NCBI RefSeq assembly: GCF_028622115.1
Contig: NZ_CP097263.1
Location: forward strand, 4,030,001-4,094,000
Origin: Kutzneria chonburiensis
Lineage (GTDB): Bacteria; Actinomycetota; Actinomycetes; Mycobacteriales; Pseudonocardiaceae
DNA length: 64,000 bases
Direction of reading: 5' to 3'
The notes under the pieces are model-generated. The model did no database searches and was not told the DNA's origin. It saw nothing but the letters and a program-made list of their open reading frames with translations. This document shows positions 40,177 to 48,786 of the stretch, one piece after another. How positions within the stretch are numbered: position 1 is the first letter of the stretch; the number at the start of each line of letters is the position of its first letter. The position numbers were made by a program, and so were the translations under genes.

Positions 40177-40212
40177 GTTGTGGAGAGCGCAACAGTGCGC
40201 TTAATCTGCAAC
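40177..40212. promoter_or_regulatory. candidate IclR operator, site 3 (sox operon)
   Basis: GTTGT (40177-40181; one mismatch), 7 bases, GCAAC (40189-40193), 14 bases, GCAAC (40208-40212). Same spacing as sites 1 and 2. It ends 19 bases before the soxB ATG, so binding would overlap the promoter. Confidence 0.7.
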
Positions 40213-40231
40213 AGGCTCAGTGGAGGTGGGC

Positions 40232-41437
40232 ATGTCCGAGCACCCCGACCGGCTGTGGCGGAATCCCGAACCCAGGTCCGGTTACGACGTCGTCATCGTC
40301 GGCGGCGGCGGGCACGGCCTGGCCACGGCGTACTACCTGGCCGCCAACCACGGCATCCGGAACGTGGCGGTGCTGGAAAAAGGGTGGCTGGCCGGCGGGA
40401 ACATGGCCCGGAACACGACGATCATCCGCTCGAACTACCTGTGGGACGAGAGCGCGGCGATCTATGAACACGCCCTCAAGCTGTGGGAAGGGCTGTCGAG
40501 CGAACTGGACTACGACATCCTGTTCAGCCAACGCGGCGTGCTGAACCTGGCCCACACGCTGCAAGACGTGCGGGAAGGCACGCGGCGGGTGAACGCCAAC
40601 CGGCTCAACGGGGTGGACGCGGAATGGCTGGACCCGGACCAGGTCCGCGAGTTCTGCCCGATCGTGAACACAGCGCAGGATGTGCGGTATCCGGTGCTGG
40701 GGGCGACGTTGCAGCCGAGGGCGGGGATCGCCAAGCATGATCACGTGGCCTGGGCGTTCGCGCGCAAGGCGGACGAGCTCGGCGTCGACCTGATCCAGGG
40801 CTGCGAGGTCACGGGATTTCTCAAGGACGGCAACAAGGTCATCGGCGTGGACACGAACCTGGGGCCGATCTACGCGGGGCGGGTCGGACTGGCGGCGGCG
40901 GGGCACAGCAGTGTGCTGGCGAGTCTGGCCGGCTTCCGGCTGCCGGTGCAGAGCCATCCATTGCAGGCCCTGGTGTCGGAGCTGCTGGAACCGGTCCATC
41001 CCTGCGTGGTGATGTCCAACCACGTGCACGTCTACGTCAGCCAGGCGCACAAGGGCGAACTGGTGATGGGCGCGGGCATCGACCCGTACAACTCCTATAC
41101 GCAGCGCGGTTCCGTGCACGTGATCGAGCAGCAGATGGCGGCGGCGCTGGAGCTGTTCCCGCTGTTCGCCCGGGCCCACGTGCTGCGCACCTGGGGCGGC
41201 ATCGTGGATGTCACGCCGGACGCGTCGCCGATCATCGGGCCGACCCCGGTGGACGAGCTTTTCGTCAACTGTGGTTGGGGCACAGGCGGTTTCAAGGCGA
41301 CGCCGGCCTCGGGCTGGACGTACGCGCACACCCTGGCCACCGGCAAGGCGCACGCTCTGAACGAACCGTTCGCCCTCGAACGATTCACCACCGGCGCGCT
41401 GATCGACGAGCACGGCGCGGCGGCCGTCGCACACTAG
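40232..41437 (+). CDS. soxB: sarcosine oxidase beta subunit
   Basis: A 401-residue flavoprotein subunit of heterotetrameric sarcosine oxidase, which converts sarcosine plus tetrahydrofolate to glycine and methylene-tetrahydrofolate with release of hydrogen peroxide. The FAD fold is [20 protein letters not shown]. The histidine in [12 protein letters not shown] corresponds to the covalent FMN site. The C-terminal [20 protein letters not shown] and [15 protein letters not shown] motifs are typical. The ATG at 40232 is preferred, with GGAGGTGGG just before it; GTG 40220 is the alternative. First of four sox genes. Confidence 0.95.
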   Translation: MSEHPDRLWRNPEPRSGYDVVIVGGGGHGLATAYYLAANHGIRNVAVLEKGWLAGGNMARNTTIIRSNYLWDESAAIYEHALKLWEGLSSELDYDILFSQRGVLNLAHTLQDVREGTRRVNANRLNGVDAEWLDPDQVREFCPIVNTAQDVRYPVLGATLQPRAGIAKHDHVAWAFARKADELGVDLIQGCEVTGFLKDGNKVIGVDTNLGPIYAGRVGLAAAGHSSVLASLAGFRLPVQSHPLQALVSELLEPVHPCVVMSNHVHVYVSQAHKGELVMGAGIDPYNSYTQRGSVHVIEQQMAAALELFPLFARAHVLRTWGGIVDVTPDASPIIGPTPVDELFVNCGWGTGGFKATPASGWTYAHTLATGKAHALNEPFALERFTTGALIDEHGAAAVAH

Positions 41438-41449
41438 AGGGAGGTACCG

Positions 41450-41692
41450 ATGTTGCTCATCCCGTGCCCCTGGTGCGGCGACCGCGACGAGACGGAGTTC
41501 CACTACGGCGGCCAGGCCGGCGTGTCGTATCCGGCGCGACCGGCCGATCTGTCCGATGAGGACTGGGGCGAATACCTGTTCGTACGGGACAATCCCAAGG
41601 GCCCCTTGGCCGAACGCTGGTCGCACTCGGCCGGGTGCCGCCGCTGGTTCAGCATCACGCGCAACACGGCGACGAACGAGATCGTGCGATGA
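41450..41692 (+). CDS. soxD: sarcosine oxidase delta subunit
   Basis: An 80-residue zinc-binding subunit of heterotetrameric sarcosine oxidase. Cys6, Cys9, His18 and Cys63 (CPWCG ... FHYGG ... AGCRRWF) are the expected zinc ligands. It is needed for assembly, not chemistry. It lies 12 bases after soxB with a GGGAGG site, and its TGA overlaps the soxA ATG (ATGA). Confidence 0.94.
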   Translation: MLLIPCPWCGDRDETEFHYGGQAGVSYPARPADLSDEDWGEYLFVRDNPKGPLAERWSHSAGCRRWFSITRNTATNEIVR

Positions 41693-44397
41693 GACTCCCC
41701 GAGGGTGGTCGCATCGACCGCACGAAACCGCTGCGCTTCACCGTGGACGGCATCGAGTACACGGGCTGCGCCGGCGACACGCTGGCCTCGGCGATGATCG
41801 CCAACGGGCTGCTGGAGGTCGCGCCGAGCGCGTACCTCGGCCGGCCGCGCGGGATCTTCGCCGCCGGCGTGGACGAGCCGAATGCCCTGGTGCAGCTGGA
41901 TGATCCGATGCAGCTGGCGACGACCACGGAGCTGGTGGACGGCCTCGAAGCGACTCTGCTGTCAGGCAAGGGAAAGCTGACCGGCGAGGCCGACGAAGCC
42001 CGCTACGACAAGCGGAACGTGCACTGTGACGTGCTGGTGGTCGGCGGCGGCCCGGCCGGGGTCGCGGCGGCGCTGGCCGCCGGCCGGACCGGTGCCCGCG
42101 TGATCCTCGCCGACGAGCAGCGGGAACTGGGCGGCGGCCTGCTGACGGAGAACCGGCTGCTGGACTGGCTGGCCGACGCCGTCGAGGAACTGGACGCCCT
42201 GCCCGAGACCCGCATTCTCACGGGCACCACGGCGTTCGGCTACTACGACCAGAACTTCGTTGCCCTGGCGGAGAAACACCGCCTCTGGCACGTCCGGGCC
42301 AAGCGGGTGGTGCTGGCCACGGGCGCCCACGAACGGCCACTGGTGTTCGTGGACAACGATCTACCGGGCATCATGCTGTCCTCGGCGGTTCGCCAGTACG
42401 TCAACCGGTACGCGGCCCTGCCGGGCGAGAACATCGTGGTGGCCACGACGAACGACGCCGCCTACGGCACGGCGTTCGACCTGGCGACGCGAATATCGAC
42501 TATTGTAGACAGTCGACCGGAGCCGCCGGCGGGGCTGGTGCAGCAGGCCCGAGAACTGGGCATCGAGGTGCTCGCCGGGGCGCAGGTCCAGCAGGCGCTG
42601 GGCACGCGGCGAATCGGCGGAGTCCGGGTCGGCGACCGGACGATCGCGTGCGATCTGCTGGCGGTGTCGGGCGGCTGGAACCCGGCCGTGCACCTGTTCT
42701 CCCAGTCCCAGGGCCGGACGCGGTACGACGAGCGGGTCGCAGCGTTCGTGCCGGACACATCCGTTCAGGCGCAGCACATCGTGGGTGCCGCGAATGCCGT
42801 CTACGACCTCGCGGGTTGCCTGCGGGAGGGCTTCGACGCCGGTCTGGACGCTGCCCGACTGACCGGCTTCGACGGCGCACAACCCCAAGCTCCCTACACG
42901 GCAACGGAAACCGTCGCACCGCCGGCTCCGGTGTGGTTCGTCGACGGGCCCGAGGACCGACAGTTCGTTGACCTGCAACGGGATGCGACCGTGGCCGACG
43001 TACGACGGGCGACCGGTGCGGGCATGCGATCGGTGGAGCACGTCAAGCGGTACACCACCATCGGCACCGCGCACGACCAGGGCAAGACCTCCGGCTTCGC
43101 GGCAATAGGCGTCATCGCCCAACTACTCGGGGCCGACGGTCCACAAGGGACGACCACGTACCGCCCGCCTTACACCCCGGTGTCGTTCGCACTGCTGGCC
43201 GGCCGGGATCGGGGCGAGCTGCACGATCCCGTGCGCATGACGCCGATGCACGAGTGGCATGTCCGCAACGGCGCCGTGTTCGAGAACGTCGGCCAGTGGA
43301 AGCGGCCCTGGTACTACCCGCTGCCGGGCGAGGACATGAAGACGGCCGTGCTGCGCGAGTGCCGGGCCGCCCGCACCAGCGTGGCGGTGATGGACGCGTC
43401 CACCCTCGGCAAGATCGACATCCAGGGGCCCGACGCCGGCGAGTTCCTCAACCGCATGTACACCAACGCGTTCGCCAAGCTCAAGGTCGGCCACTGCCGC
43501 TACGGCCTGCTGTGCAAGGCCGACGGCATGGTGTTCGACGACGGCGTGGTCATGCGCGTCGCCGAGAACCGTTTCCTCGCAACGACAACGACCGGCAACG
43601 CGGCCGCGGTGCTGGACTGGTTCGAGGAGTGGGCACAGACGGAGTGGCCGGACCTCAAGGTGTGGTTCACCTCCGTCACCGAGCAGTGGGCGACCATCGC
43701 AGTGGTCGGTCCGCAGGCCCGCACGGTGCTCAGCATCGTCGCGCCGGACGTGGACTGCTCGGCCGAGTCGTTCGAGTTCATGACCTTCCGCGACGTCGCG
43801 CTGGCCGACGGCACGCCGGCGCGGATCGCCCGGGTGTCGTTCTCCGGCGAGCTGGCGTTCGAGATCAACGTGGCCGGCCGGCACGGCGCCGAGGTCTGGA
43901 AGGCCGTGATGGCAACAGGTCTGCCGACTCCGTACGGCACCGAGACCATGCACGTGCTGCGGGCCGAGAAGGGCTACGTGATCGTCGGCCAGGACACCGA
44001 CGGCACCGTGACACCGCAGGACCTCGGCATGGAGTGGATCGTCTCGCCGCGCAAGGACTTCGTCGGCAAACGGTCGTACCAGCGGCCCGACGCCGCCCGA
44101 CCGGACCGCAAGCAGCTCGTCGGCTTGCTGCCGGTCGACCCCGACGACCTGCTGCCCGAGGGCGCGCAGCTGATCACCCCGGACACACCGCTGACGCCGC
44201 CGGTGCCGATGCTCGGGCACGTGACGTCGAGCTACCACAGCGCCGCGCTGGAACGGACCTTCGCGCTGGCGTTGGTGAAGGGTGGCCGGCAGCTGATCGG
44301 GCGGACGGTCCTGGCGCCGCTGCGGGACCGGACGATCGCGGCCACGGTCACCGAGCCGATCTTCTACGACCCGGAAGGGACCCGGCGGGATGGCTGA
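41689..44397 (+). CDS. soxA: sarcosine oxidase alpha subunit
   Basis: A 902-residue subunit. Order of parts: an N-terminal ferredoxin-like fold (FTVDGIEYTGCAGDTLASAM), a Rossmann NAD/FAD domain (DVLVVGGGPAGVAAALAAGR), and a C-terminal GcvT-like folate domain (from about residue 520, MHEWHVRNGAVFENVGQWKR; ending in the LAPLRDRTI region). The folate domain accepts the methyl group as methylene-tetrahydrofolate. The ATG at 41689 overlaps soxD by four bases; the 3' end overlaps soxG by 8 bases. The tight coupling fits equal subunit production. Confidence 0.95.
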   Translation: MRLPEGGRIDRTKPLRFTVDGIEYTGCAGDTLASAMIANGLLEVAPSAYLGRPRGIFAAGVDEPNALVQLDDPMQLATTTELVDGLEATLLSGKGKLTGEADEARYDKRNVHCDVLVVGGGPAGVAAALAAGRTGARVILADEQRELGGGLLTENRLLDWLADAVEELDALPETRILTGTTAFGYYDQNFVALAEKHRLWHVRAKRVVLATGAHERPLVFVDNDLPGIMLSSAVRQYVNRYAALPGENIVVATTNDAAYGTAFDLATRISTIVDSRPEPPAGLVQQARELGIEVLAGAQVQQALGTRRIGGVRVGDRTIACDLLAVSGGWNPAVHLFSQSQGRTRYDERVAAFVPDTSVQAQHIVGAANAVYDLAGCLREGFDAGLDAARLTGFDGAQPQAPYTATETVAPPAPVWFVDGPEDRQFVDLQRDATVADVRRATGAGMRSVEHVKRYTTIGTAHDQGKTSGFAAIGVIAQLLGADGPQGTTTYRPPYTPVSFALLAGRDRGELHDPVRMTPMHEWHVRNGAVFENVGQWKRPWYYPLPGEDMKTAVLRECRAARTSVAVMDASTLGKIDIQGPDAGEFLNRMYTNAFAKLKVGHCRYGLLCKADGMVFDDGVVMRVAENRFLATTTTGNAAAVLDWFEEWAQTEWPDLKVWFTSVTEQWATIAVVGPQARTVLSIVAPDVDCSAESFEFMTFRDVALADGTPARIARVSFSGELAFEINVAGRHGAEVWKAVMATGLPTPYGTETMHVLRAEKGYVIVGQDTDGTVTPQDLGMEWIVSPRKDFVGKRSYQRPDAARPDRKQLVGLLPVDPDDLLPEGAQLITPDTPLTPPVPMLGHVTSSYHSAALERTFALALVKGGRQLIGRTVLAPLRDRTIAATVTEPIFYDPEGTRRDG

Positions 44398-44869
44398 GCT
44401 GCGCGAGATCACCCTGACCCACCAGGTCGACCTGCGGGTCGACCCCGTCGACCCGGCGGCCACCCGCATCGGCGACCTGCTCGGCACGCCGCTGCCGGTC
44501 GTGCCGAACACCGGGTCCGAGGCTGTGCTCTGGCTCGGGCCGGACCAGTGGCTGGTGTTCGGCGCGTCCGAGGCCGAGCTGCGGGCCGCGCTGGGCGACA
44601 CCGCCGGCTCGGTCGTGGACGTCTCGGCCAACCGGACCGTCTACGAGCTGTCCGGGCCCGACGCACGGGAGGTGCTGGAGCAGGGCTGCGCCATCGACCT
44701 GCACCCCCGCGCGTTCGGGCCGGGCCGGTGCGCGCAGACCATGCTGGCCCGCGCCAACGTGGTGCTGCACCAGGTCGACGACACGCCGACGTATCGCCTC
44801 CTGGTGCGGCCCTCGTTCGCCGGCTATCTCACATCGTGGCTTCGGGATGCACTATCGGCTGCGGGCTGA
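44390..44869 (+). CDS. soxG: sarcosine oxidase gamma subunit
   Basis: A 159-residue subunit with the GcvT-related fold: LWLGPDQWLVFGASEAELRA, then GSVVDVSANRTVYELSGPDA and the LHPRAFGPGRCAQTMLARAN stretch. It is last of soxBDAG and overlaps soxA by 8 bases (ATGGCTGA). Its last 41 bases overlap the convergent membrane protein gene, an unusually long tail-to-tail overlap. With this gene the choline-to-glycine route is complete. Confidence 0.92.
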   Translation: MAELREITLTHQVDLRVDPVDPAATRIGDLLGTPLPVVPNTGSEAVLWLGPDQWLVFGASEAELRAALGDTAGSVVDVSANRTVYELSGPDAREVLEQGCAIDLHPRAFGPGRCAQTMLARANVVLHQVDDTPTYRLLVRPSFAGYLTSWLRDALSAAG

Positions 44870-45926
44870 CCGCCAGGTCGTCCGGCAGCTGCGACATCTC
44901 CCAGAGCGGCAGGTGGAAGCTCTCCTTGCGGATCCGCAGGTCGTGGTAGAGCAGCGTGGTCACACCGATGACGAACGGCTGCGTGATCGCCGCCGCGGCC
45001 GCCGACAGGACCACGCTCAGCACGATCACCGTCGGCGAGTAGATCGTCTCCAGCATCGCGCCCGGGTTGGGCTGGATGCCGGCTCGGGCGTTGGCCATCA
45101 TGCTCGGGAACTGCGCGAACTGGGAGAAGCTCACCGGCAGCTGGGCGAGGTAGCTCACGATGCCGCCCATCAGGGCGACCAGCAGCAGGATGCCGAACAC
45201 CCGCCACCAGTTGCCGGCCACCAGCCAGCGGGACCGGCGCATCGCGGTCAGCACCGGCGCCGGCTCCAGGATCAGTGCCGGCGTGGCCATCGCGTACGAG
45301 ATCCACAGGTAGGCGGCGACGACTGCGCCGGCCAGCAGCAGCAGGATGCCGAGCAGCACCAGCCCGGCTTTCCCGGTGGCGATGGCCAGCAGGACCATCA
45401 GGCCGAACGGCAGCAGGAAACAGGTGTACACGATCAGCCCGACCAGCAGCGTGAGCCCGAGCAGCGGCAGCATGCGGGGCGCGGCCTTGCGCAGCGCCTG
45501 GCCGACCGTGGTGGTCCGGCCCAGCACCGCGCGGCTCACCACGACGGTGACGACGCTCTGCGTGACCAGCGTCGCCGCGACCGTCAGCACTATCCCCAGC
45601 AGGTAGGCCAGCAGGAAGCTGCCGAACAGCGCCAGCAGCTTGTCGGGGTTCGGCCGGCCTCCGGAGCTGAGGTCGGCCAGGTTCGAGAACAGGACGAAAA
45701 TCGGCACCATGAACGTGGCCACCGAGATCAGCGAGGCCACGAACGGCACCAGGATGGCCGGCTTCCAGTTGCGGAAGATGGCCCGGAACGAGCCGGTGAT
45801 CATGGCCCCGACGTCGAGCGGGCGCAGCGGGATCACGCCCGGCTGGGGCGCCTGGTAGTAGGGCGGCAGCGGGGGCTGGGCCTGCGGCTGCGGGTAGTGG
45901 ATGTACTGCTCCGGATTGTCCGTCAT
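44829..45926 (-). CDS. polytopic membrane protein with Pro/Gln-rich N-terminus
   Basis: A 365-residue membrane protein. The first 45 residues are rich in Pro, Gln and Tyr (HYPQPQAQPPLPPYYQAPQ). Then DVGAMITGSFRAIFRNWKPA and about six hydrophobic segments follow, including LLGLTLLVGLIVYTCFLLPF. The layout resembles actinobacterial proteins annotated as glycerophosphoryl diester phosphodiesterase membrane-domain or DUF7544-like; no catalytic residues are seen. The ATG at 45926 has GGGGGAG five bases before it, better than the ORF start at 46076. The 3' end overlaps soxG by 41 bases. Function unknown. Confidence 0.78.
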   Translation of the reverse strand: MTDNPEQYIHYPQPQAQPPLPPYYQAPQPGVIPLRPLDVGAMITGSFRAIFRNWKPAILVPFVASLISVATFMVPIFVLFSNLADLSSGGRPNPDKLLALFGSFLLAYLLGIVLTVAATLVTQSVVTVVVSRAVLGRTTTVGQALRKAAPRMLPLLGLTLLVGLIVYTCFLLPFGLMVLLAIATGKAGLVLLGILLLLAGAVVAAYLWISYAMATPALILEPAPVLTAMRRSRWLVAGNWWRVFGILLLVALMGGIVSYLAQLPVSFSQFAQFPSMMANARAGIQPNPGAMLETIYSPTVIVLSVVLSAAAAAITQPFVIGVTTLLYHDLRIRKESFHLPLWEMSQLPDDLAVSPQPIVHPEATM

Positions 45927-46230
45927 GTCTCCCCCTGGGGTACTGCCGCACATGGTGTCACGCCGGTACCACCACGGACGCCGAAACCCCTGTTGATCAG
46001 GCCGTTCGGCCGTGCCGGTTAGCCCGATCGAGGCACATCCCACGGGACTCGTGGCGCCGCACCGTACCGTGATCACCGGCCTTGACCTGCGAAAACTCCC
46101 CTATCGGGCGAGAAACGCGAACTTATCCGCGCCGGAGACTCCGCACCGGGCCTCCGTGGTGGCATGATGTGGCGTGAGACCGGGGCTTTTCGTTGTGATG
46201 GCCTGGCTCGGCTTACAGGGAGTTAGTGGT

Positions 46231-46434
46231 ATGGCGCAGGGCAATGTGAAGTGGTTCAACAGCGAAAAGGGCTTCGGGTTCATCGCGCAGGACGGTGGCG
46301 GTCCCGACGTCTTCGTGCACTACTCGGAGATCCAGGGTAACGGCTTCAAGACCCTGGACGAGGGGCAGCGCGTGGAGTTCGAGATCGGCCAGGGCCAGAA
46401 GGGCCCGCAGGCCCAGAGCGTCCGCGCCATCTGA
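46231..46434 (+). CDS. cold-shock domain protein
   Basis: A 67-residue single cold-shock domain, an RNA/DNA chaperone of the CspA type. RNP1 is KGFGFI and RNP2 is VFVHYS; the N-terminal [13 protein letters not shown] is canonical. The gap upstream (45927-46230) could hold a long 5' untranslated region as in many csp genes, but no defined thermosensor is recognised. A strong terminator follows 11 bases after the stop. Such proteins are often among the most highly expressed genes. Confidence 0.96.
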   Translation: MAQGNVKWFNSEKGFGFIAQDGGGPDVFVHYSEIQGNGFKTLDEGQRVEFEIGQGQKGPQAQSVRAI

Positions 46435-46445
46435 GCAGCCGAACG

Positions 46446-46479
46446 GAAGGGCCCCGCGCCGTCAGGTGCGGGGCCCTTC
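46446..46479. terminator. intrinsic-type terminator of the csp gene
   Basis: A 12-base-pair perfect GC-rich stem (46446-46457 with 46468-46479) and a 10-base loop, right after the cold-shock gene. Only two T residues follow, but the stem is strong. It probably serves the convergent HxlR gene as well. Confidence 0.75.
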
Positions 46480-46491
46480 TGTATGTCCTGG

Positions 46492-46881
46492 CTACTTCTT
46501 GGCGTCGTAGGCCGCCTGGCTGGCCGTCACTTCCAGCATGTTGCCCTCGACGAACTCGATGAGCTCGAACAGCCGCTTCGCGGTCGCCTCGCCCAGCGGC
46601 GTGAGGCTGTAGTCCACCCGCGGCGGGATCGTGGCCTGCGCGTCGCGGTGCACGAAACCGTCCCGCTCCAGGGCTTGCAGGGTCTGGGCGAGCATCTTCT
46701 CGCTGACCCCGTCCACCCGCCGCCGCAAGGCGTTGAACCGCAGGGCGCCGTCGCGCAGCGCGGCCAGCGCCAGGATGCCCCACCGCCCGGTGACGTGCTC
46801 CAGCGTGGCCCGCGAGGTGCAGTTCCGCGCGAACACGTCGAACAGGACGCGGCCGTGCTCCTCGAAGTCGGACTCGCTCAT
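46492..46881 (-). CDS. HxlR-family transcriptional regulator
   Basis: A 129-residue winged-helix regulator: CTSRATLEHVTGRWGILALA, then LRFNALRRRVDGVSEKMLAQ and LERDGFVHRDAQATIPPRVD, the full HxlR signature. One Cys precedes the helix-turn-helix (FARNCTSR), the position used for redox or electrophile sensing in the QorR/HypR branch. It is divergent from a quinone-oxidoreductase-2-like gene with an inverted repeat between them, matching the known QorR-type arrangement. Confidence 0.9.
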   Translation of the reverse strand: MSESDFEEHGRVLFDVFARNCTSRATLEHVTGRWGILALAALRDGALRFNALRRRVDGVSEKMLAQTLQALERDGFVHRDAQATIPPRVDYSLTPLGEATAKRLFELIEFVEGNMLEVTASQAAYDAKK

Positions 46882-46920
46882 ACCACCCAGGGTAGCTCAC
46901 GCACAGCACAACCCTGAAGT

Positions 46921-46945
46921 TTGCACTTTCTAAAAGTTAGTGCAA
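46921..46945. promoter_or_regulatory. candidate HxlR operator
   Basis: Inverted repeat TTGCACT-N11-AGTGCAA with 7-base perfect arms (46921-46927 and 46939-46945), centred between the divergent HxlR and reductase genes. The size and position are as expected for an HxlR dimer site repressing both genes. Inferred. Confidence 0.5.
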
Positions 46946-46985
46946 TCCTCGTGACGGTACAGCCCTGATCGAAGGAGCACGTCAG

Positions 46986-47819
46986 ATGATCGTCGTGACC
47001 GGCGCCACCGGCGCCCTCGGCCGTCTTGTTCTCGCTGGTCTTGACCCCGCCGACACCGTCGGGCTGGTGCGCGACCGGGCCAAGGCCGCCGACCTCGGCG
47101 TGCCCGTCCGGGTCGGCAGCTACGACGACCCGGCCAGCCTGCGTGGCGCGTTCGACGGCGCCGACAAGGTGCTGTTCATCTCCGGCAGCGAGGTCGGCAA
47201 GCGCGTCGACCAGCACCGCGCCGTGGTCGACGCGGCCAAGGCCGCCGGTGTGCCGCACCTCGTCTACACCAGCGTGCTGCACGCCGACAGCAGCCCGCTG
47301 ACCCTGGCCGCCGAGCACAAGGCCACCGAGGAGATCATCCGCGCCGCCGGCATCCCGTTCACCTTCCTGCGCAACAGCTGGTACACGGAGATGTACGCGC
47401 CGACCTTCCAGCAGGCCGCCGCCACCGGGTCGTTCGTCGGCAGCGCCGGCGCCGGCCGCGTGGGCAGCGCCGCCCGTGCCGACTACGCCGCGGCCGCCGT
47501 CGCCGTGCTGCGCGGCACCGGCCACGAGAACAAGGTGTACGAGCTGGCCGGCGACAACCCCTGGAGCTACGCCGACGTGGCTGCCACGGTCGCCGAGGTG
47601 ACCGGCAAGGCCGTGTCGTACCAGGACCTTTCCTCAGCCGAGCACCGTGCCGCGCTGACCGCCGCCGGCCTGAACCCGCACGTGGTCGATCTGCTCGTCG
47701 ACGTCGACGGCAACCTGGCCGGCGGGGCGCTCGTCGACGGTTCCGGCGACCTGGCGCGGCTGATCGGGCACCCGACCACGTCGCTGCGGTCCTCGATCGA
47801 GGCCGTGCTCGGCCGGTAA
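46986..47819 (+). CDS. NAD(P)-binding reductase, quinone oxidoreductase 2-like
   Basis: A 277-residue atypical short-chain dehydrogenase (NmrA/QOR2 type). The NADPH fold is MIVVTGATGALGRLVLAGLD. KVLFISGSEVGKRVDQHRAV and AGVPHLVYTSVLHADSSPLT match QorB-like quinone reductases. The family reduces quinones or diazene compounds using NADPH. The ATG at 46986 has AAGGAG upstream. It is divergent from the HxlR gene, a pairing usual for quinone or aldehyde stress response. Confidence 0.87.
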   Translation: MIVVTGATGALGRLVLAGLDPADTVGLVRDRAKAADLGVPVRVGSYDDPASLRGAFDGADKVLFISGSEVGKRVDQHRAVVDAAKAAGVPHLVYTSVLHADSSPLTLAAEHKATEEIIRAAGIPFTFLRNSWYTEMYAPTFQQAAATGSFVGSAGAGRVGSAARADYAAAAVAVLRGTGHENKVYELAGDNPWSYADVAATVAEVTGKAVSYQDLSSAEHRAALTAAGLNPHVVDLLVDVDGNLAGGALVDGSGDLARLIGHPTTSLRSSIEAVLGR

Positions 47820-47847
47820 CCGAGTGGTTCTCGGGCAGACTGCCGGT

Positions 47848-48696
47848 ATGGAATCACTGACGATCACGCTCGGCGAGCACGTCTTCGACGCGCTCGCCGC
47901 CGGTCCGGCGGACGGCGACCTGGTGCTGCTGCTGCACGGCTACCCGGAGTTCGCCGACTGCTGGACCGAGGAGCTCGCCGCGCTGGGCGCGGCCGGCTAC
48001 CGGGCCGTGGCCGTCGACCAGCGCGGCTACTCCCCCGGCGCGCGGCCAACGTCCATTTCGGACTACGCCGTCGACAACCTGGTGGCCGACGCCCTCGGCT
48101 TCGCCGACGCGTTGCGCGGGGGCCGGTTCCACCTGGTCACCCACGACTGGGGCGGCATCGTCGGCTGGGCGTTGGCCGGCGCGCACTCCGACCGGCTCCG
48201 ATCGTTCACCGTGCTCGCCACGCCGCACCCGCAGGCCCTGCACGCCGCCATCGCGTCCGACGAGGACCAGTCCAACCGGGTCAACTACGTCCGGTTCTTC
48301 CGGGCCCAGGTCGGCGGGGCCGAGCAGGGCCTGCTGGCCGACGACGCCGCCCGGCTGCGCGCCGCGTACGGCGGCCGGATCTCGGCCGAGCTGGTGGAGA
48401 GCAACGTCAAGCGCTTCTCCGAGCCCGGCACGTTGACCGCCGCCCTCAGCTGGTACCGGGCCGTGCCGACCGACGACCTCGACATCCCGTGCGGCCGCGT
48501 CTCCGCCCCCACGCTCTACATCTGGGGCAGCGAGGACGTCGCCCTCGGCCGCCTCGCCGCCGAGTCCACCAAGGACTGGGTCGACGGTCCGTACCAGTTC
48601 GTCGAGCTCCCCGGGGCCAGCCACTGGCTGCCCGAGGAATCGGCCGACAAGGTGATTCCGCTGATCCTGGAACACCTGGCCGCCCATCGAGGTTGA
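47848..48696 (+). CDS. alpha/beta hydrolase, epoxide hydrolase-like
   Basis: A 282-residue hydrolase. The oxyanion motif is LLLHGYPEFADCW; the nucleophile elbow THDWGGIVGW has Asp100, which marks epoxide hydrolases or dehalogenases rather than esterases; the acid is Asp230 (WGSEDVALG) and the base His259 (GASHWLPEE). The ATG at 47848 is preferred over the GTG at 47824, which reads through the end of the previous intergenic region. It lies 28 bases after the reductase gene and may share its transcript. Substrate unknown. Repeat B1 follows downstream. Confidence 0.87.
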   Translation: MESLTITLGEHVFDALAAGPADGDLVLLLHGYPEFADCWTEELAALGAAGYRAVAVDQRGYSPGARPTSISDYAVDNLVADALGFADALRGGRFHLVTHDWGGIVGWALAGAHSDRLRSFTVLATPHPQALHAAIASDEDQSNRVNYVRFFRAQVGGAEQGLLADDAARLRAAYGGRISAELVESNVKRFSEPGTLTAALSWYRAVPTDDLDIPCGRVSAPTLYIWGSEDVALGRLAAESTKDWVDGPYQFVELPGASHWLPEESADKVIPLILEHLAAHRG

Positions 48697-48733
48697 TCAC
48701 GTTGCGGCGGCGGGAATCTGGGCCCGCCGCCGT

Positions 48734-48786
48734 GCCACATGCGCTTCCCATGTGGCATCAGGGCGCACATGGGAAGCTCATGTGGC
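48734..48786. repeat. hairpin repeat family B, copy 1
   Basis: 21-base arms (48734-48754 and 48766-48786) with one mismatch and an 11-base loop. It lies between the convergent hydrolase and STAND genes. Its 3' arm contains the STAND gene's stop codon (48778-48780). Copy 2 at 53424-53476 has the same 21/11/21 geometry and a nearly identical loop. It probably acts as a two-way terminator. Confidence 0.8.

Noticed and set aside
40122-40544. Open frames starting inside repeat A copy 2 and running into soxB
   Set aside because: They begin in the hairpin and overlap soxB in other frames; the sequence resembles no protein.
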